Assembly (NCBI GenBank): GCA_040904925.1 | Contig: JBBDSP010000014.1 | Coordinates: forward strand, 1 to 64,000 | Reading direction: 5' to 3' | DNA: 64,000 nt | Source of the DNA: Gracilimonas sp040904925 | GTDB taxonomy: Bacteria; Bacteroidota; Rhodothermia; Balneolales; Balneolaceae | In this document: in pieces, positions 1 through 8,444 of the stretch | How positions within the stretch are numbered: position 1 is the first letter of the stretch | Layout: every line of letters begins with the position of its first letter | Program-made: the position numbers and the translations under genes | The notes under the pieces: model-generated | Database searches by the model: none | Told to the model about the DNA's origin: nothing | Seen by the model: the letters and a program-made list of their open reading frames with translations, nothing else

Positions 1-56
1 ACTACTCACTACTCACTACTCACTACTCACTACTCACTACTCACTACTCACTACTA
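1..56. repeat. Heptanucleotide tandem repeat (ACTACTC)n
   Basis: Seven uninterrupted copies of the 7-mer ACTACTC plus a partial copy run from the window edge to about position 56, so the array probably continues to the left. Its right end contains the last codons and the stop of the minus-strand Rid-family gene: read on the minus strand the unit supplies AGT AGT GAG TAG. Because the first unit already contains the stop, changes in copy number would not alter the protein. Confidence 0.95.
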
Positions 57-436
57 AAAACAACATCTACTTCTATTTCGACAAGTAATTTCGGATCAAT
101 GAGTTTGTTGACTTCCACTAAGGTGGCTGCAGGCTTGATGGCTTCAAAGAATTCTGCGTGAGCTTTACCGAATGCTTCCCATTGTTCAATGTTCGTGATA
201 AAGGTTCGGGTTCGCACAACATCATCGAGTGAAGCACCAACTTTATTGAGCGCTTTCTCAATGTTCAGGATGCATTGTTTTGTTTGAAGATATACATCTC
301 CTTCCCCAACAATATTTCCCTCTTCATCAACCGCTGTTGTTCCTGACACAAAGATCTGATTCCCAACTTTAACCGCACGGCTATAGCCTACTTTGGATTC
401 CCATTCAGTTCCGGAGGTTATGTTCTCTCTTTTCAT
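44..436 (-). CDS. Rid (YjgF/YER057c/UK114) family protein lacking the catalytic Arg
   Basis: A 130-residue cytosolic protein covering the whole Rid fold. RidA enzymes hydrolyse reactive enamine/imine intermediates released by PLP enzymes and use one conserved Arg in a P-A-R-S type motif. Here the aligned stretch is PAATLVEV (residues 102-109), with Ala104 where that Arg should be, so RidA-type imine deaminase activity is doubtful; other Rid subfamilies also lack the Arg. Its ATG overlaps the stop of the upstream M20 peptidase gene by one base (TGATG), so the two are probably translationally coupled. The last codons run into a heptanucleotide repeat. Confidence 0.9.
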   Translation of the reverse strand: MKRENITSGTEWESKVGYSRAVKVGNQIFVSGTTAVDEEGNIVGEGDVYLQTKQCILNIEKALNKVGASLDDVVRTRTFITNIEQWEAFGKAHAEFFEAIKPAATLVEVNKLIDPKLLVEIEVDVVFSSE

Positions 437-1758
437 CAGTCAGCTAACCCCGCTTCTGCAACAAGGATCATAAATGCTCTTTGCACGCCTTGGTAACCAT
501 CCTCGTTGTACCACCACTCATCGAGTGAATGGGAGCCGTCACTGCTCCCTCCTCCGCCAATGGTCATAGATGGAATTCCCATTGAAATGGAAACATTTGA
601 ATCAGTGGAAGATCTTGACAAGATTGGCTCTTTATCAAAATAGTTTGATACCGCCATTGCGCGCTGAATGAAAGGTTCATCCGGTGAGATCTCTCCTGAC
701 GGCCGATTCCCGATCATCTCTATATCCACAGTTAGATAAGGTCCGCTTGTTTTGATATCGTTTGCTTCCAGCAATGCTTTTTGAACTGCATCCTGCATGA
801 TCCCATCGATCTGCTTCAAGCTTTCCTGATCTTCAGATCTCATATCAATTTCCATCCAGTTGGCGTACGGGATGGAGTTCACGGAAGTCCCGCCACCGAT
901 TCGCCCGATGTTATAACTCGTTTTAGGTCCGGTCACTACAAATTGAGATGCATTGTCCTCAAAATAAGTTATGGCTCTTCCCAGTGCATGCGCAGGATTT
1001 GCCGTACCAAAAGCACCCCATGAATGTCCGCCCGGCCCCTCAAAGGTTACGCGGTATCGGTGTGAGCCCAATGCCTTATTAACAATCCGGGAATCACGAC
1101 TGCCATCAATAGAGATGAAGGCATCGATGTTATCACCTTCTGTCTCAAATAAATGCTTGACCCCTCTGAGGTCTCCAATTCCTTCTTCCCCAACCGTACC
1201 TACAAACCAGATATTATCTTCGGTTTCAATATCCAAAGATTCAAGAGTGTTGATGATGGTCAGTAGCGTTGCCAGTCCGCGTGTGTCATCCGTGATGCCC
1301 GGTGCAAATAACGTGTCATTTCTGACCTCTACTTTCACATCAGTTCCCTCAGGAAAAACGGTGTCCAGGTGCGCGGAGATCACTATCGTACGTTCTCCTT
1401 CCGTTCCCGGGCGCTTGCCTACCACATTACCTTCTTCATCAATATCTACCTCACTCAGACCGTAATCACGCATCATCTCCGCAAAGCTTGCTGCCCTCAC
1501 CTCCTCCATAAAAGGGGGAGCAGGAATCTCCGTGATCGTGATCTGATTCTGAACCGTTTCCTCATCAACTGATTCAATGAAATCCATAGCCTCCTGAAGC
1601 CTCTCATTACTAGCTAACTCTTCGATCTCATTAATATATTCATCTTGTACAGCTACTTCATCATCCCCATTTTCATTACCTGTTTCAGTATCTGATAGTG
1701 AACAGCTGATCATCATTAAAAAAGAGAAAGTAACTAGTATCGTATGGAAAATTTTCAT
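436..1758 (-). CDS. M20-family metallopeptidase, lipoprotein
   Basis: A 440-residue di-zinc aminoacylase/peptidase of the M20/M28 group. Residues 1-19 form an SPII signal ending MMISC, with Cys19 as the lipidation site, so it sits at a membrane facing the periplasm or outside. Metal and catalytic residues are visible: H130 and D132 in SAHLDTV, the DD pair at 157-158, EE at 191-192, D218 in SIDGS, and H410 in the C-terminal DGSHSLDEW. The dimerisation lid contains GGHSWGAFG. Proteins of this type act on small peptides or acylated amino acids. It is the last peptidase of the minus-strand peptide locus. A terminator-like hairpin lies just upstream, so it may have its own promoter. Confidence 0.9.
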   Translation of the reverse strand: MKIFHTILVTFSFLMMISCSLSDTETGNENGDDEVAVQDEYINEIEELASNERLQEAMDFIESVDEETVQNQITITEIPAPPFMEEVRAASFAEMMRDYGLSEVDIDEEGNVVGKRPGTEGERTIVISAHLDTVFPEGTDVKVEVRNDTLFAPGITDDTRGLATLLTIINTLESLDIETEDNIWFVGTVGEEGIGDLRGVKHLFETEGDNIDAFISIDGSRDSRIVNKALGSHRYRVTFEGPGGHSWGAFGTANPAHALGRAITYFEDNASQFVVTGPKTSYNIGRIGGGTSVNSIPYANWMEIDMRSEDQESLKQIDGIMQDAVQKALLEANDIKTSGPYLTVDIEMIGNRPSGEISPDEPFIQRAMAVSNYFDKEPILSRSSTDSNVSISMGIPSMTIGGGGSSDGSHSLDEWWYNEDGYQGVQRAFMILVAEAGLAD

Positions 1759-1861
1759 GCGTTAGGTGTTTTTGTTAGAATCTAAGGGCTTCAATTATAG
1801 TGAAAGCAGTGGTTAGTATAAAGGCAACAAGCCTAGTTGCCGACTGTTAGTAGTTGAACTC

Positions 1862-1897
1862 AAAAAAGCCAGGATGCTCACATGAACACCCTGGCTT
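1862..1897 (-). terminator. Rho-independent terminator after the TPR metallopeptidase gene
   Basis: On the minus strand a GCCAGG/CCTGGC stem (arms at 1890-1895 and 1868-1873), extended by further pairs toward the loop, is followed by six T. It lies 25 bases beyond the stop of the TPR lipoprotein gene and upstream of the M20 gene. It separates the M20-Rid pair from the genes above or attenuates read-through. Confidence 0.75.
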
Positions 1898-1921
1898 AGG
1901 TATTGTGTATAGAAAATTCTT

Positions 1922-4852
1922 CTATTGCACTAATCGGTCAAAATCAGGTCCTAATTGTATTGGAAGCTCTTCAGCTTCTTCTGTCAGAGTTGAAACCCGA
2001 TCATTTTCATCTTGCTCACTCAAAAGATCGATCAAAGCAACGCGAGCTTGAACATGATATAAATTCAGTTCCAGCGCCTCGGTATAATGCTCTTCAGTCA
2101 GCTCTGTATTATCATTGGCTTCAGCTAACATCCCTTGCACAAAATGGTATTCTGCAAGGTCAATAGGCAGATCTATTCCAGAAATAGTGTCCAGAAGATC
2201 AGTTCCTTCATCAGCTCTTCCAAGATTTGCATATAATTGTGCCAGCAATAATTTTTCATCCATTCCCAGGTCGGAATCAGATAAACTAGTTATTACTTCT
2301 TCTGCCTTATCTTCTTCTCCATTGTCAAAATTGATAAGAGCGATCCTGAGTGAGTAACTCGGTAATTCATTATCGGCAGAAGCTAAAATTCGTTGTCCTT
2401 CTTCCAATACATCTAATGCTTCGTCCATTCTTCCTCCCTGCTTCAATACATCCGCATACATGAGGCGGTAATCGAAATTCTGTGGGTTCTGGTCGAGCAG
2501 GTCTTTAAAGAAAGGTGATACCTGAGCTGAGTATCCCAATGAACTGCGTAAAAATTTTGCAAAGGCCTCCGCATCTTCTTTACGATCTCGCAGATAGGTT
2601 GAAATCATAGGAGCATTTTCTACATACTCTTCGGAAGTATCAATAGCTTCCTTTAGTAACCCATAATTCAAATATCTTTCTCTTGCCAGACGGTTGAGAT
2701 TTGCTGACTCTGCAAGATCCTCTTCCATAGATTTCGCTTGTTCAAAAAGAGATTGCTGTTCATTAATAGCAACATCAAATGACATCTCACCACTTATCGC
2801 TTTCTGGTGAATGACATTAGCTCGCGTTATATAAATCGGTGCATAATCTGAATTCAGATCAGTTGCTCTGGTGATCATATTTTCAGCACCATCAAAATCA
2901 CTTTTCTTTGCGTTTACCTCGGCATACTCGAGTAAACTTGGGATGTAATCGCTGCTGAAAGTCAGAGAAGTATCAAGATAAGCCGTAGCTTTTTCAAGGT
3001 CGTTACTCCCATGCGCCCTCTCAGCTAAAGTCAGGTAAGTTTGAGCCCAGTTATCTGCTAACACTTCTTCATCTCCGGATAGGTAATCCTCCTGTTTTTG
3101 AAGCAAGGATTCCAGGAACGCATAATATTCCGGATCTTTTTCAAGGATATACTCTCTGGTATTCATCGATTTGTGATTGAGCGGATGTACTTTTTTCTCC
3201 GCAAGGAAACCGGCATACCCCTGAGCAAAAAATTCACTTTCGTTGTTGGATGCGTAATAATCGAGTGTCGTATTATTTTCTTTGGCGGTGTAATACAGAT
3301 CACGAATTTTTCGATTTTCTTCATCCGTCAAAATACGACCGTGATAAAGATGTGCATATTCATGAGCCAGTACATTCCGCTCCCAGTGTGCTCCTCGCTC
3401 CAGGTACTCGATACCGGTAGCACCGCTTCCCACACCACGGATATCCATCCACTGCCGGTTATCAAAAGTGGTTCCAAATCGAAAATAACTGCGGTCCATG
3501 GCTATCGCCAGATCAATGTGCAGTGGCGGAATGGCAAAATCAGAATCAAACTTATTGATCATGGGCAGATAGGCCTTACTTGGCCCGATCTGCTGTGCGA
3601 TCATTTTTTTGACACGGTCACCGGGATAGTAGTTCGCATCCTTAAAAACATTATAGAATACAGAGCCATCTTCAGGAATTTCAGTGTCAGTTATGGTCTG
3701 CTCGAGCTCCTCAAATCCATCCAAATACTCAAATTGTCGTTGTTTGATAACGGCAGCAAGTCCGTTGTGTGCAGGACCGTAATTTTGTTTTTTTGCCAGA
3801 ATATTTTCAAACCCGGCCTGAGACGAATCCAATCTTGAAGACCGATCCATATCATAATGCATATAGTAAATAGAAGCCCGCATCATCTCCGGAAGTACAG
3901 ATTCGGGGTATTCTGATTCCACCTCGTGGGTGATGGCAATTGCTTCATCAAGTTTTTCCTCAGGGATCAATGATTCAGCCCTGCTAAGTGCTTCACGTAC
4001 TTCTGAATCTGATGGGTGGGTATAGTCGGCGTAAGTTAGGTTTGTGTGTCCGTTCCCAAAATGCCAGTGCGTAAGATAGTGCAAAGGATTTACCTCAAAA
4101 GCCAAATTCCATTGTCCGGCCATGTTATCTAACTGAGTTGCATCAACCCTGCGCCATACGGCGTAGCCGTAACTGAAACGAGCATCAGGATTATAGGGAT
4201 TCAATTCCAACGCCTTTTTCAATGCAGGTTCTGCGGCCGCAGGGTCTTGATCCCAAAAAAGACCCTCTGCCTCCAGCATATATCCGCCCGCAAATTCAGG
4301 ATCCCATTCCTGAACATTCTTTGCCCAGCGCAAAGCTTCTTCAAAATCACGGTTGAGCAAAGCTGCCTTTCCACGGATCAAACCGGCCTCGGCGTCATTC
4401 GAATTTTCTTCCAAAAGAGAAGAACCCACTTCATCCGCCTCACCCAATTCCCAGGCCTGAATGTGTAACTCAGCTTTTAATAATCTTGCCTTACGGTTTG
4501 CAGGATTGCTTTCCAGTACGGTATTAACAATCACTTCAGAGTTACTGTATCGGTGTTTTTTAAACATCAACTTAGCTTCGGCAAGCTTGATCTCATTGCT
4601 TTCATTATCTGCATTGGAAATAAAACGCTCTGCATCATTCCACATTCCCAGCTCAATGAGCTTTTCAATATTACCTGCAGTAACTTCTGTCTCAAGTTCA
4701 GCTAAAGTAGTTGAGCGCTCTTGCTCTAATTGTTCTTTAACAATTTCAGTGTCATCAACGTACTTTTCTGTTTCAGAGGTGCATGAAATAAGCAATAAAG
4801 CCGCTAAGACAGGTATTATTGATATTTTGGGAATTATTTTTAAACCAGACAT
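1922..4852 (-). CDS. TPR-repeat lipoprotein with gluzincin-type metallopeptidase domain
   Basis: A 976-residue lipoprotein with an SPII signal ending LLISC at Cys24. Residues about 40-400 and 590-970 are helical tetratricopeptide repeats. Between them lies a peptidase-like domain with HEYAH at 497-501 (zinc-binding HExxH) and a downstream Glu in NNESEFFAQGYAGF near residue 540, the layout of gluzincin (MA clan) peptidases. It is therefore likely to be a surface or periplasmic peptidase on a TPR scaffold. It lies 57 bases after the DUF885 gene in the same direction, which supports a role in peptide breakdown. The substrate is not known, and proteolysis is inferred from the motif only. Confidence 0.85.
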   Translation of the reverse strand: MSGLKIIPKISIIPVLAALLLISCTSETEKYVDDTEIVKEQLEQERSTTLAELETEVTAGNIEKLIELGMWNDAERFISNADNESNEIKLAEAKLMFKKHRYSNSEVIVNTVLESNPANRKARLLKAELHIQAWELGEADEVGSSLLEENSNDAEAGLIRGKAALLNRDFEEALRWAKNVQEWDPEFAGGYMLEAEGLFWDQDPAAAEPALKKALELNPYNPDARFSYGYAVWRRVDATQLDNMAGQWNLAFEVNPLHYLTHWHFGNGHTNLTYADYTHPSDSEVREALSRAESLIPEEKLDEAIAITHEVESEYPESVLPEMMRASIYYMHYDMDRSSRLDSSQAGFENILAKKQNYGPAHNGLAAVIKQRQFEYLDGFEELEQTITDTEIPEDGSVFYNVFKDANYYPGDRVKKMIAQQIGPSKAYLPMINKFDSDFAIPPLHIDLAIAMDRSYFRFGTTFDNRQWMDIRGVGSGATGIEYLERGAHWERNVLAHEYAHLYHGRILTDEENRKIRDLYYTAKENNTTLDYYASNNESEFFAQGYAGFLAEKKVHPLNHKSMNTREYILEKDPEYYAFLESLLQKQEDYLSGDEEVLADNWAQTYLTLAERAHGSNDLEKATAYLDTSLTFSSDYIPSLLEYAEVNAKKSDFDGAENMITRATDLNSDYAPIYITRANVIHQKAISGEMSFDVAINEQQSLFEQAKSMEEDLAESANLNRLARERYLNYGLLKEAIDTSEEYVENAPMISTYLRDRKEDAEAFAKFLRSSLGYSAQVSPFFKDLLDQNPQNFDYRLMYADVLKQGGRMDEALDVLEEGQRILASADNELPSYSLRIALINFDNGEEDKAEEVITSLSDSDLGMDEKLLLAQLYANLGRADEGTDLLDTISGIDLPIDLAEYHFVQGMLAEANDNTELTEEHYTEALELNLYHVQARVALIDLLSEQDENDRVSTLTEEAEELPIQLGPDFDRLVQ

Positions 4853-4909
4853 ATGTATAGATTTTAGGTCAATTTGAAGTAAGATTGTTTTAAATTTTTA
4901 GCCAAAAAT

Positions 4910-6601
4910 TTATTCATTGAACATTAATCTTTCAATTTCTCTGAAAGGCAAATATCCATAAGTAAGTAAATTATCGTTGAAATTTTTAAGTGAATAATGC
5001 TCTCCCATCCGGGTCTTGTATTCCTTTCTGAGTTCAATTATTTCCATTTCCCCAATTATTTCTCGCCCCGGGGGAGCCGGTGTTTGGCTGTCGCGTTGAA
5101 CTTCAATAAAGGCGTTGGTAGGCTCCATTCCGATTTTATCGATATAAGCCTGTACGGCTTCGTCAAAAGTCATTTCACCTAATGCCATCTGAAGTTTTGT
5201 TACAATTCGTTGTACTCTCCACATCCTCATTTGGAGCCGGGCCATTCGGGTTTTCAAAGCCGTTATGTAATCAAGGCGGTCATCATAATAGCCTTCTTCT
5301 TCAAGCATTTTCTCGAGGTAAAAGGACCAGGCCTGCCCAAAATAGGCTGAACGAAATATTTTCCGCATCGGGCGATCTACATGCTCCCTTGCAGCTGCGT
5401 TTTGCACATTGTGCCCCAGCCATTCATGGTATGAGATTACGTGCGTCCAATAAGGATTATAAGATTTTATCCTGCTTGCTTTCTCTTCTGCAGATAACCG
5501 GTCCTCTAAAGGTGTCAGAATATAGTATCCGGATTGTCGGTTAGCTACCGTAGGGCCTTGTGTTGCTCCACCAAATGATAATACCCTCCGTGCCATAGGT
5601 GGCGAAATACGGGCCCCATAATCTATGTAATCAGGAATTGTGACGACGTGGTCACCTTCATTTTCCAGCCATGAACTTGCCATACTCACAAAGCTCTCAG
5701 ACATCGGCAAAACACCTTCCCAAGGTGGCGCTTCTTCTTTCATATTCTCCCACACCGTATTCAGGTCACCCGATGGATGAATGCTGTCGGCTAATGCTTC
5801 CATTTCTTTCAATAACTTCTCTTCTTCCTCCAATGCGACCGCAAGCATATTTTCCACATTATAATGGTCCAGATGTTCTTTGTTTTTCAAATAAAAATTA
5901 ATGTAATCCGGGTTCCATCCTGCACTTCGGTCAGACCGAGGAAGCAAAGTGCTGTTTATCCAATTTTCAAAATCAATCAATGCAGAGTAGGCTGATTTCG
6001 AAGATTCGATAAGTTGATCTTTCAACTCTGTGTTATCTATTTTGGCCTCAGGTACATAATCCTGAAGCATCATTTTAGCATAATAGATCTCATAAAGTGT
6101 GTTTTCGGTCCATACCTTAGCCGGATTTGTTAGATTTTGACGAGCATTAGAAAGTATTTCAGGTAACAAATCAAGTTCTTTGATGGCATTTTTGACCCCA
6201 TTATCAGCTATTGAGCCCGGCCGAATGAAAAGCTGATTTGTTCTGCCTAACTGTATATACGAAACGGGATGAAGTTTATATAGTTCAACCGTTTCGATCT
6301 CATAGATATTTGTTTTGAGGTGAGACCTCAACAAGTCATGATCTACCTGATCATCTAGTCCGAGGTTCTCGTAGTCAATAGCATCCATTCTATCCAGGAT
6401 GCTTTTATAATCACTTAGTGCTTTCTGGTACTCAGATTCACTTTTTGTTGGAATAGAAATATCACCAACTTCCTCCACTAAACTATTTAGTGTCTCAACA
6501 TCTTTAACCAACTGAGCTTCCGCTAAACCAGTCGTTAAAGACATAACAAAAATACCGGTTGCTGTCAGAAGCGTTCTTTTAAAAAGTTTTGATGTAGTCA
6601 T
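4910..6601 (-). CDS. DUF885-family secreted hydrolase
   Basis: The start was moved to the ATG at 6601, 19 codons inside the longest frame, because that puts a signal peptide (MTTSKLFKRTLL... to LAEA, residues 1-27) at the N-terminus; the protein is then 563 residues. The family is a group of predicted zinc-dependent carboxypeptidase-like proteins with a HExxxGH-type motif. Here the motif reads HEWLGHNVQ with H392, E393 and H397, one residue shorter than the usual HE-x-x-PGHH spacing. The flanking helices and the C-terminal QRDSQTPAPPGREI segment fit the family. It sits between an amidohydrolase gene and a TPR peptidase gene, in line with peptide catabolism. Confidence 0.85.
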   Translation of the reverse strand: MTTSKLFKRTLLTATGIFVMSLTTGLAEAQLVKDVETLNSLVEEVGDISIPTKSESEYQKALSDYKSILDRMDAIDYENLGLDDQVDHDLLRSHLKTNIYEIETVELYKLHPVSYIQLGRTNQLFIRPGSIADNGVKNAIKELDLLPEILSNARQNLTNPAKVWTENTLYEIYYAKMMLQDYVPEAKIDNTELKDQLIESSKSAYSALIDFENWINSTLLPRSDRSAGWNPDYINFYLKNKEHLDHYNVENMLAVALEEEEKLLKEMEALADSIHPSGDLNTVWENMKEEAPPWEGVLPMSESFVSMASSWLENEGDHVVTIPDYIDYGARISPPMARRVLSFGGATQGPTVANRQSGYYILTPLEDRLSAEEKASRIKSYNPYWTHVISYHEWLGHNVQNAAAREHVDRPMRKIFRSAYFGQAWSFYLEKMLEEEGYYDDRLDYITALKTRMARLQMRMWRVQRIVTKLQMALGEMTFDEAVQAYIDKIGMEPTNAFIEVQRDSQTPAPPGREIIGEMEIIELRKEYKTRMGEHYSLKNFNDNLLTYGYLPFREIERLMFNE

Positions 6602-6701
6602 AATATGGATGTACTTATTAATAGGGATATAAACTAAATCTCTCCATAACTCTCTCATCCAAATAACCTATGGATAAGAGAGTTCTAAGAGCGAATGTAG
6701 A

Positions 6702-8312
6702 TCAATCTTCAATCAGAAAAGGATCGTCAACAATATTTGAACCCACCCCTTCTTTAGATTCCTTGACCATTCGGGCTACTTCTTCCATCAGTTTGTCGTT
6801 ATTGATAACAACTCCATCCTTTATGGTGTGAATAATCCCTTTCGTTCGGTACATGTTCTCATTTTCATCCAATGTGATCGCTCCAAATGAATACATAAAT
6901 CGAAGGTTATATAATGGACTTCCATCTATAAGGACTAGATCTGCCTCGTAACCGGGCCTAACTAATCCGGTTTCATCTTCAATCCGCAAGGCTTTGGCAC
7001 TGTTATGTGTAGCTGATTTCAGAACCTCAAGTGTATGCATGCCTGATTCCCTAAGAAGCTGTAATTCCCTGATGTTTGAAAAGCCGGGAGTCGCCCATAT
7101 ATAGTTGTCATCGGTTCCGTAGGCAACGGTACCGCCTTTCTTGTTAAATTCATAGATCAGGTCTCCCCAAAGGTCATATGCTTCATACCAGGTTTGCTCG
7201 TCATCGGAGGTCCAGTCGTAATGAAAGGATCCGTGATAGGCCGGGTCAGGAAGGTTCCATTCTATCAAAGACTGATGCGTATATTTTTCGTGCCATGGTA
7301 AACTCTGAGCTCTCACAATATCTCTGTTCGCTTCATATACTACCTGAGTTGGCTGCATAAATACTCCATAGGCAACCAGAGAATCAGCCACCTCACCTAA
7401 AAGGCGTTCACGGTCTGCTTCCTGCCACACTCTTCCGGCTTCGCGAAATCTGTGGTTCTCATTATCGAAATTATAGTCTCTTGGATAATCCTGAACGGCT
7501 CTGTCCAGCGATGATTCACCATATCCATAATGATGTAGTATAAAAGTAACCCCTAATCGAGCTGCATCTACAGCATCTATTACAGAAGTATAGGATGGGG
7601 GGATGTGAACTCCGGTAACTCCTCCATTTTCCCATACAGCATCTGCTGCTGCTTTAAATAATTCCTGATTCCAGGCTATACCATTTAGGTAAACCTGATG
7701 TGCTCCTTGTTCGGCCATTTCCCGGGCTATTCTTGGAGCGTTTTCGGGATCTGATAAAAATATTTCATCATAATCTAATCCGGAACCCCAGGACCACAGT
7801 GGGTACATGGTAGGAGCCAATATCTCATTTCGATCTGCAAGCCTCGCCTCTTCCATGGCATATTCAACTCCCCTATCAGAAGCCGGACCAAAAGTCGTCA
7901 CACCATGAGCAAGTTTTAAATAATAGATATACTCAAGTGGCATAGGTTCTTGCCTGAGGTGCCCATGCAGATCTATAAGTCCCGGCATTACATATTTCCC
8001 GGAGGCATCTATAACCCGATCGCCTGTTGGGCGATTGGAATCTCCTCTTCGCTCTGCCGTTACAGGATCAAAGGGAATCATTTCAGAGATCTTATCTCCT
8101 TCTATTACGATGTCATATGGACCTACCGGCGGGCCTCCATGCCCTGGGATCACCATTGCATTTCGTATGACCAGTCGGTCATACGGACCTTCTGCCAGGT
8201 CTCCGAATTTCTTTTGAGCATTAGCATATTGTAAACCCAGACCCAAGAATATTAAACTAAAGCCAAGGGTTTTTAGAATCTTGTTAATTTGGTAAATCAT
8301 GATTTTGTTCAA
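6702..8312 (-). CDS. Secreted amidohydrolase, paralogue 1 of 3
   Basis: A 536-residue metal-dependent amidohydrolase. Residues 1-32 look like a signal peptide ending YANAQ. The beta/alpha barrel starts with VMPGLIDLHGH, where H116 and H118 bind metal. A later His lies in GVHIPPS, and the catalytic Asp is probably D401 in YGTDDNY. Family members hydrolyse amide or ring bonds in dipeptides, imidazolones and similar compounds. Located with SusCD and four other peptidase-like genes, this copy probably acts on imported peptides or derivatives. It is very similar over its whole length to the next gene (8445-10040), so the two are a tandem duplication. Confidence 0.88.
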   Translation of the reverse strand: MNKIMIYQINKILKTLGFSLIFLGLGLQYANAQKKFGDLAEGPYDRLVIRNAMVIPGHGGPPVGPYDIVIEGDKISEMIPFDPVTAERRGDSNRPTGDRVIDASGKYVMPGLIDLHGHLRQEPMPLEYIYYLKLAHGVTTFGPASDRGVEYAMEEARLADRNEILAPTMYPLWSWGSGLDYDEIFLSDPENAPRIAREMAEQGAHQVYLNGIAWNQELFKAAADAVWENGGVTGVHIPPSYTSVIDAVDAARLGVTFILHHYGYGESSLDRAVQDYPRDYNFDNENHRFREAGRVWQEADRERLLGEVADSLVAYGVFMQPTQVVYEANRDIVRAQSLPWHEKYTHQSLIEWNLPDPAYHGSFHYDWTSDDEQTWYEAYDLWGDLIYEFNKKGGTVAYGTDDNYIWATPGFSNIRELQLLRESGMHTLEVLKSATHNSAKALRIEDETGLVRPGYEADLVLIDGSPLYNLRFMYSFGAITLDENENMYRTKGIIHTIKDGVVINNDKLMEEVARMVKESKEGVGSNIVDDPFLIED

Positions 8313-8444
8313 CTTATAGATGTGAAAAGCAGATACAGGTTTTAAACTCTTATTAACCTCCCATTACGGGATAAACCGGAACAGGAGGATCAATAAGATT
8401 CATCATTTTTATTGCAACTAGTACGTTGCTCGATAATTACGAAC

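Noticed and set aside
3098..3838. 246-residue plus-strand open frame
   Set aside because: Lies antisense inside the TPR metallopeptidase gene, has no family features, and its codons mirror the real gene.
6648..6684. Terminator after amidohydrolase 1
   Set aside because: AACTCTCTCATCC/GGATAAGAGAGTT pairs well, but there is no T tract after it on the minus strand; left unassigned.
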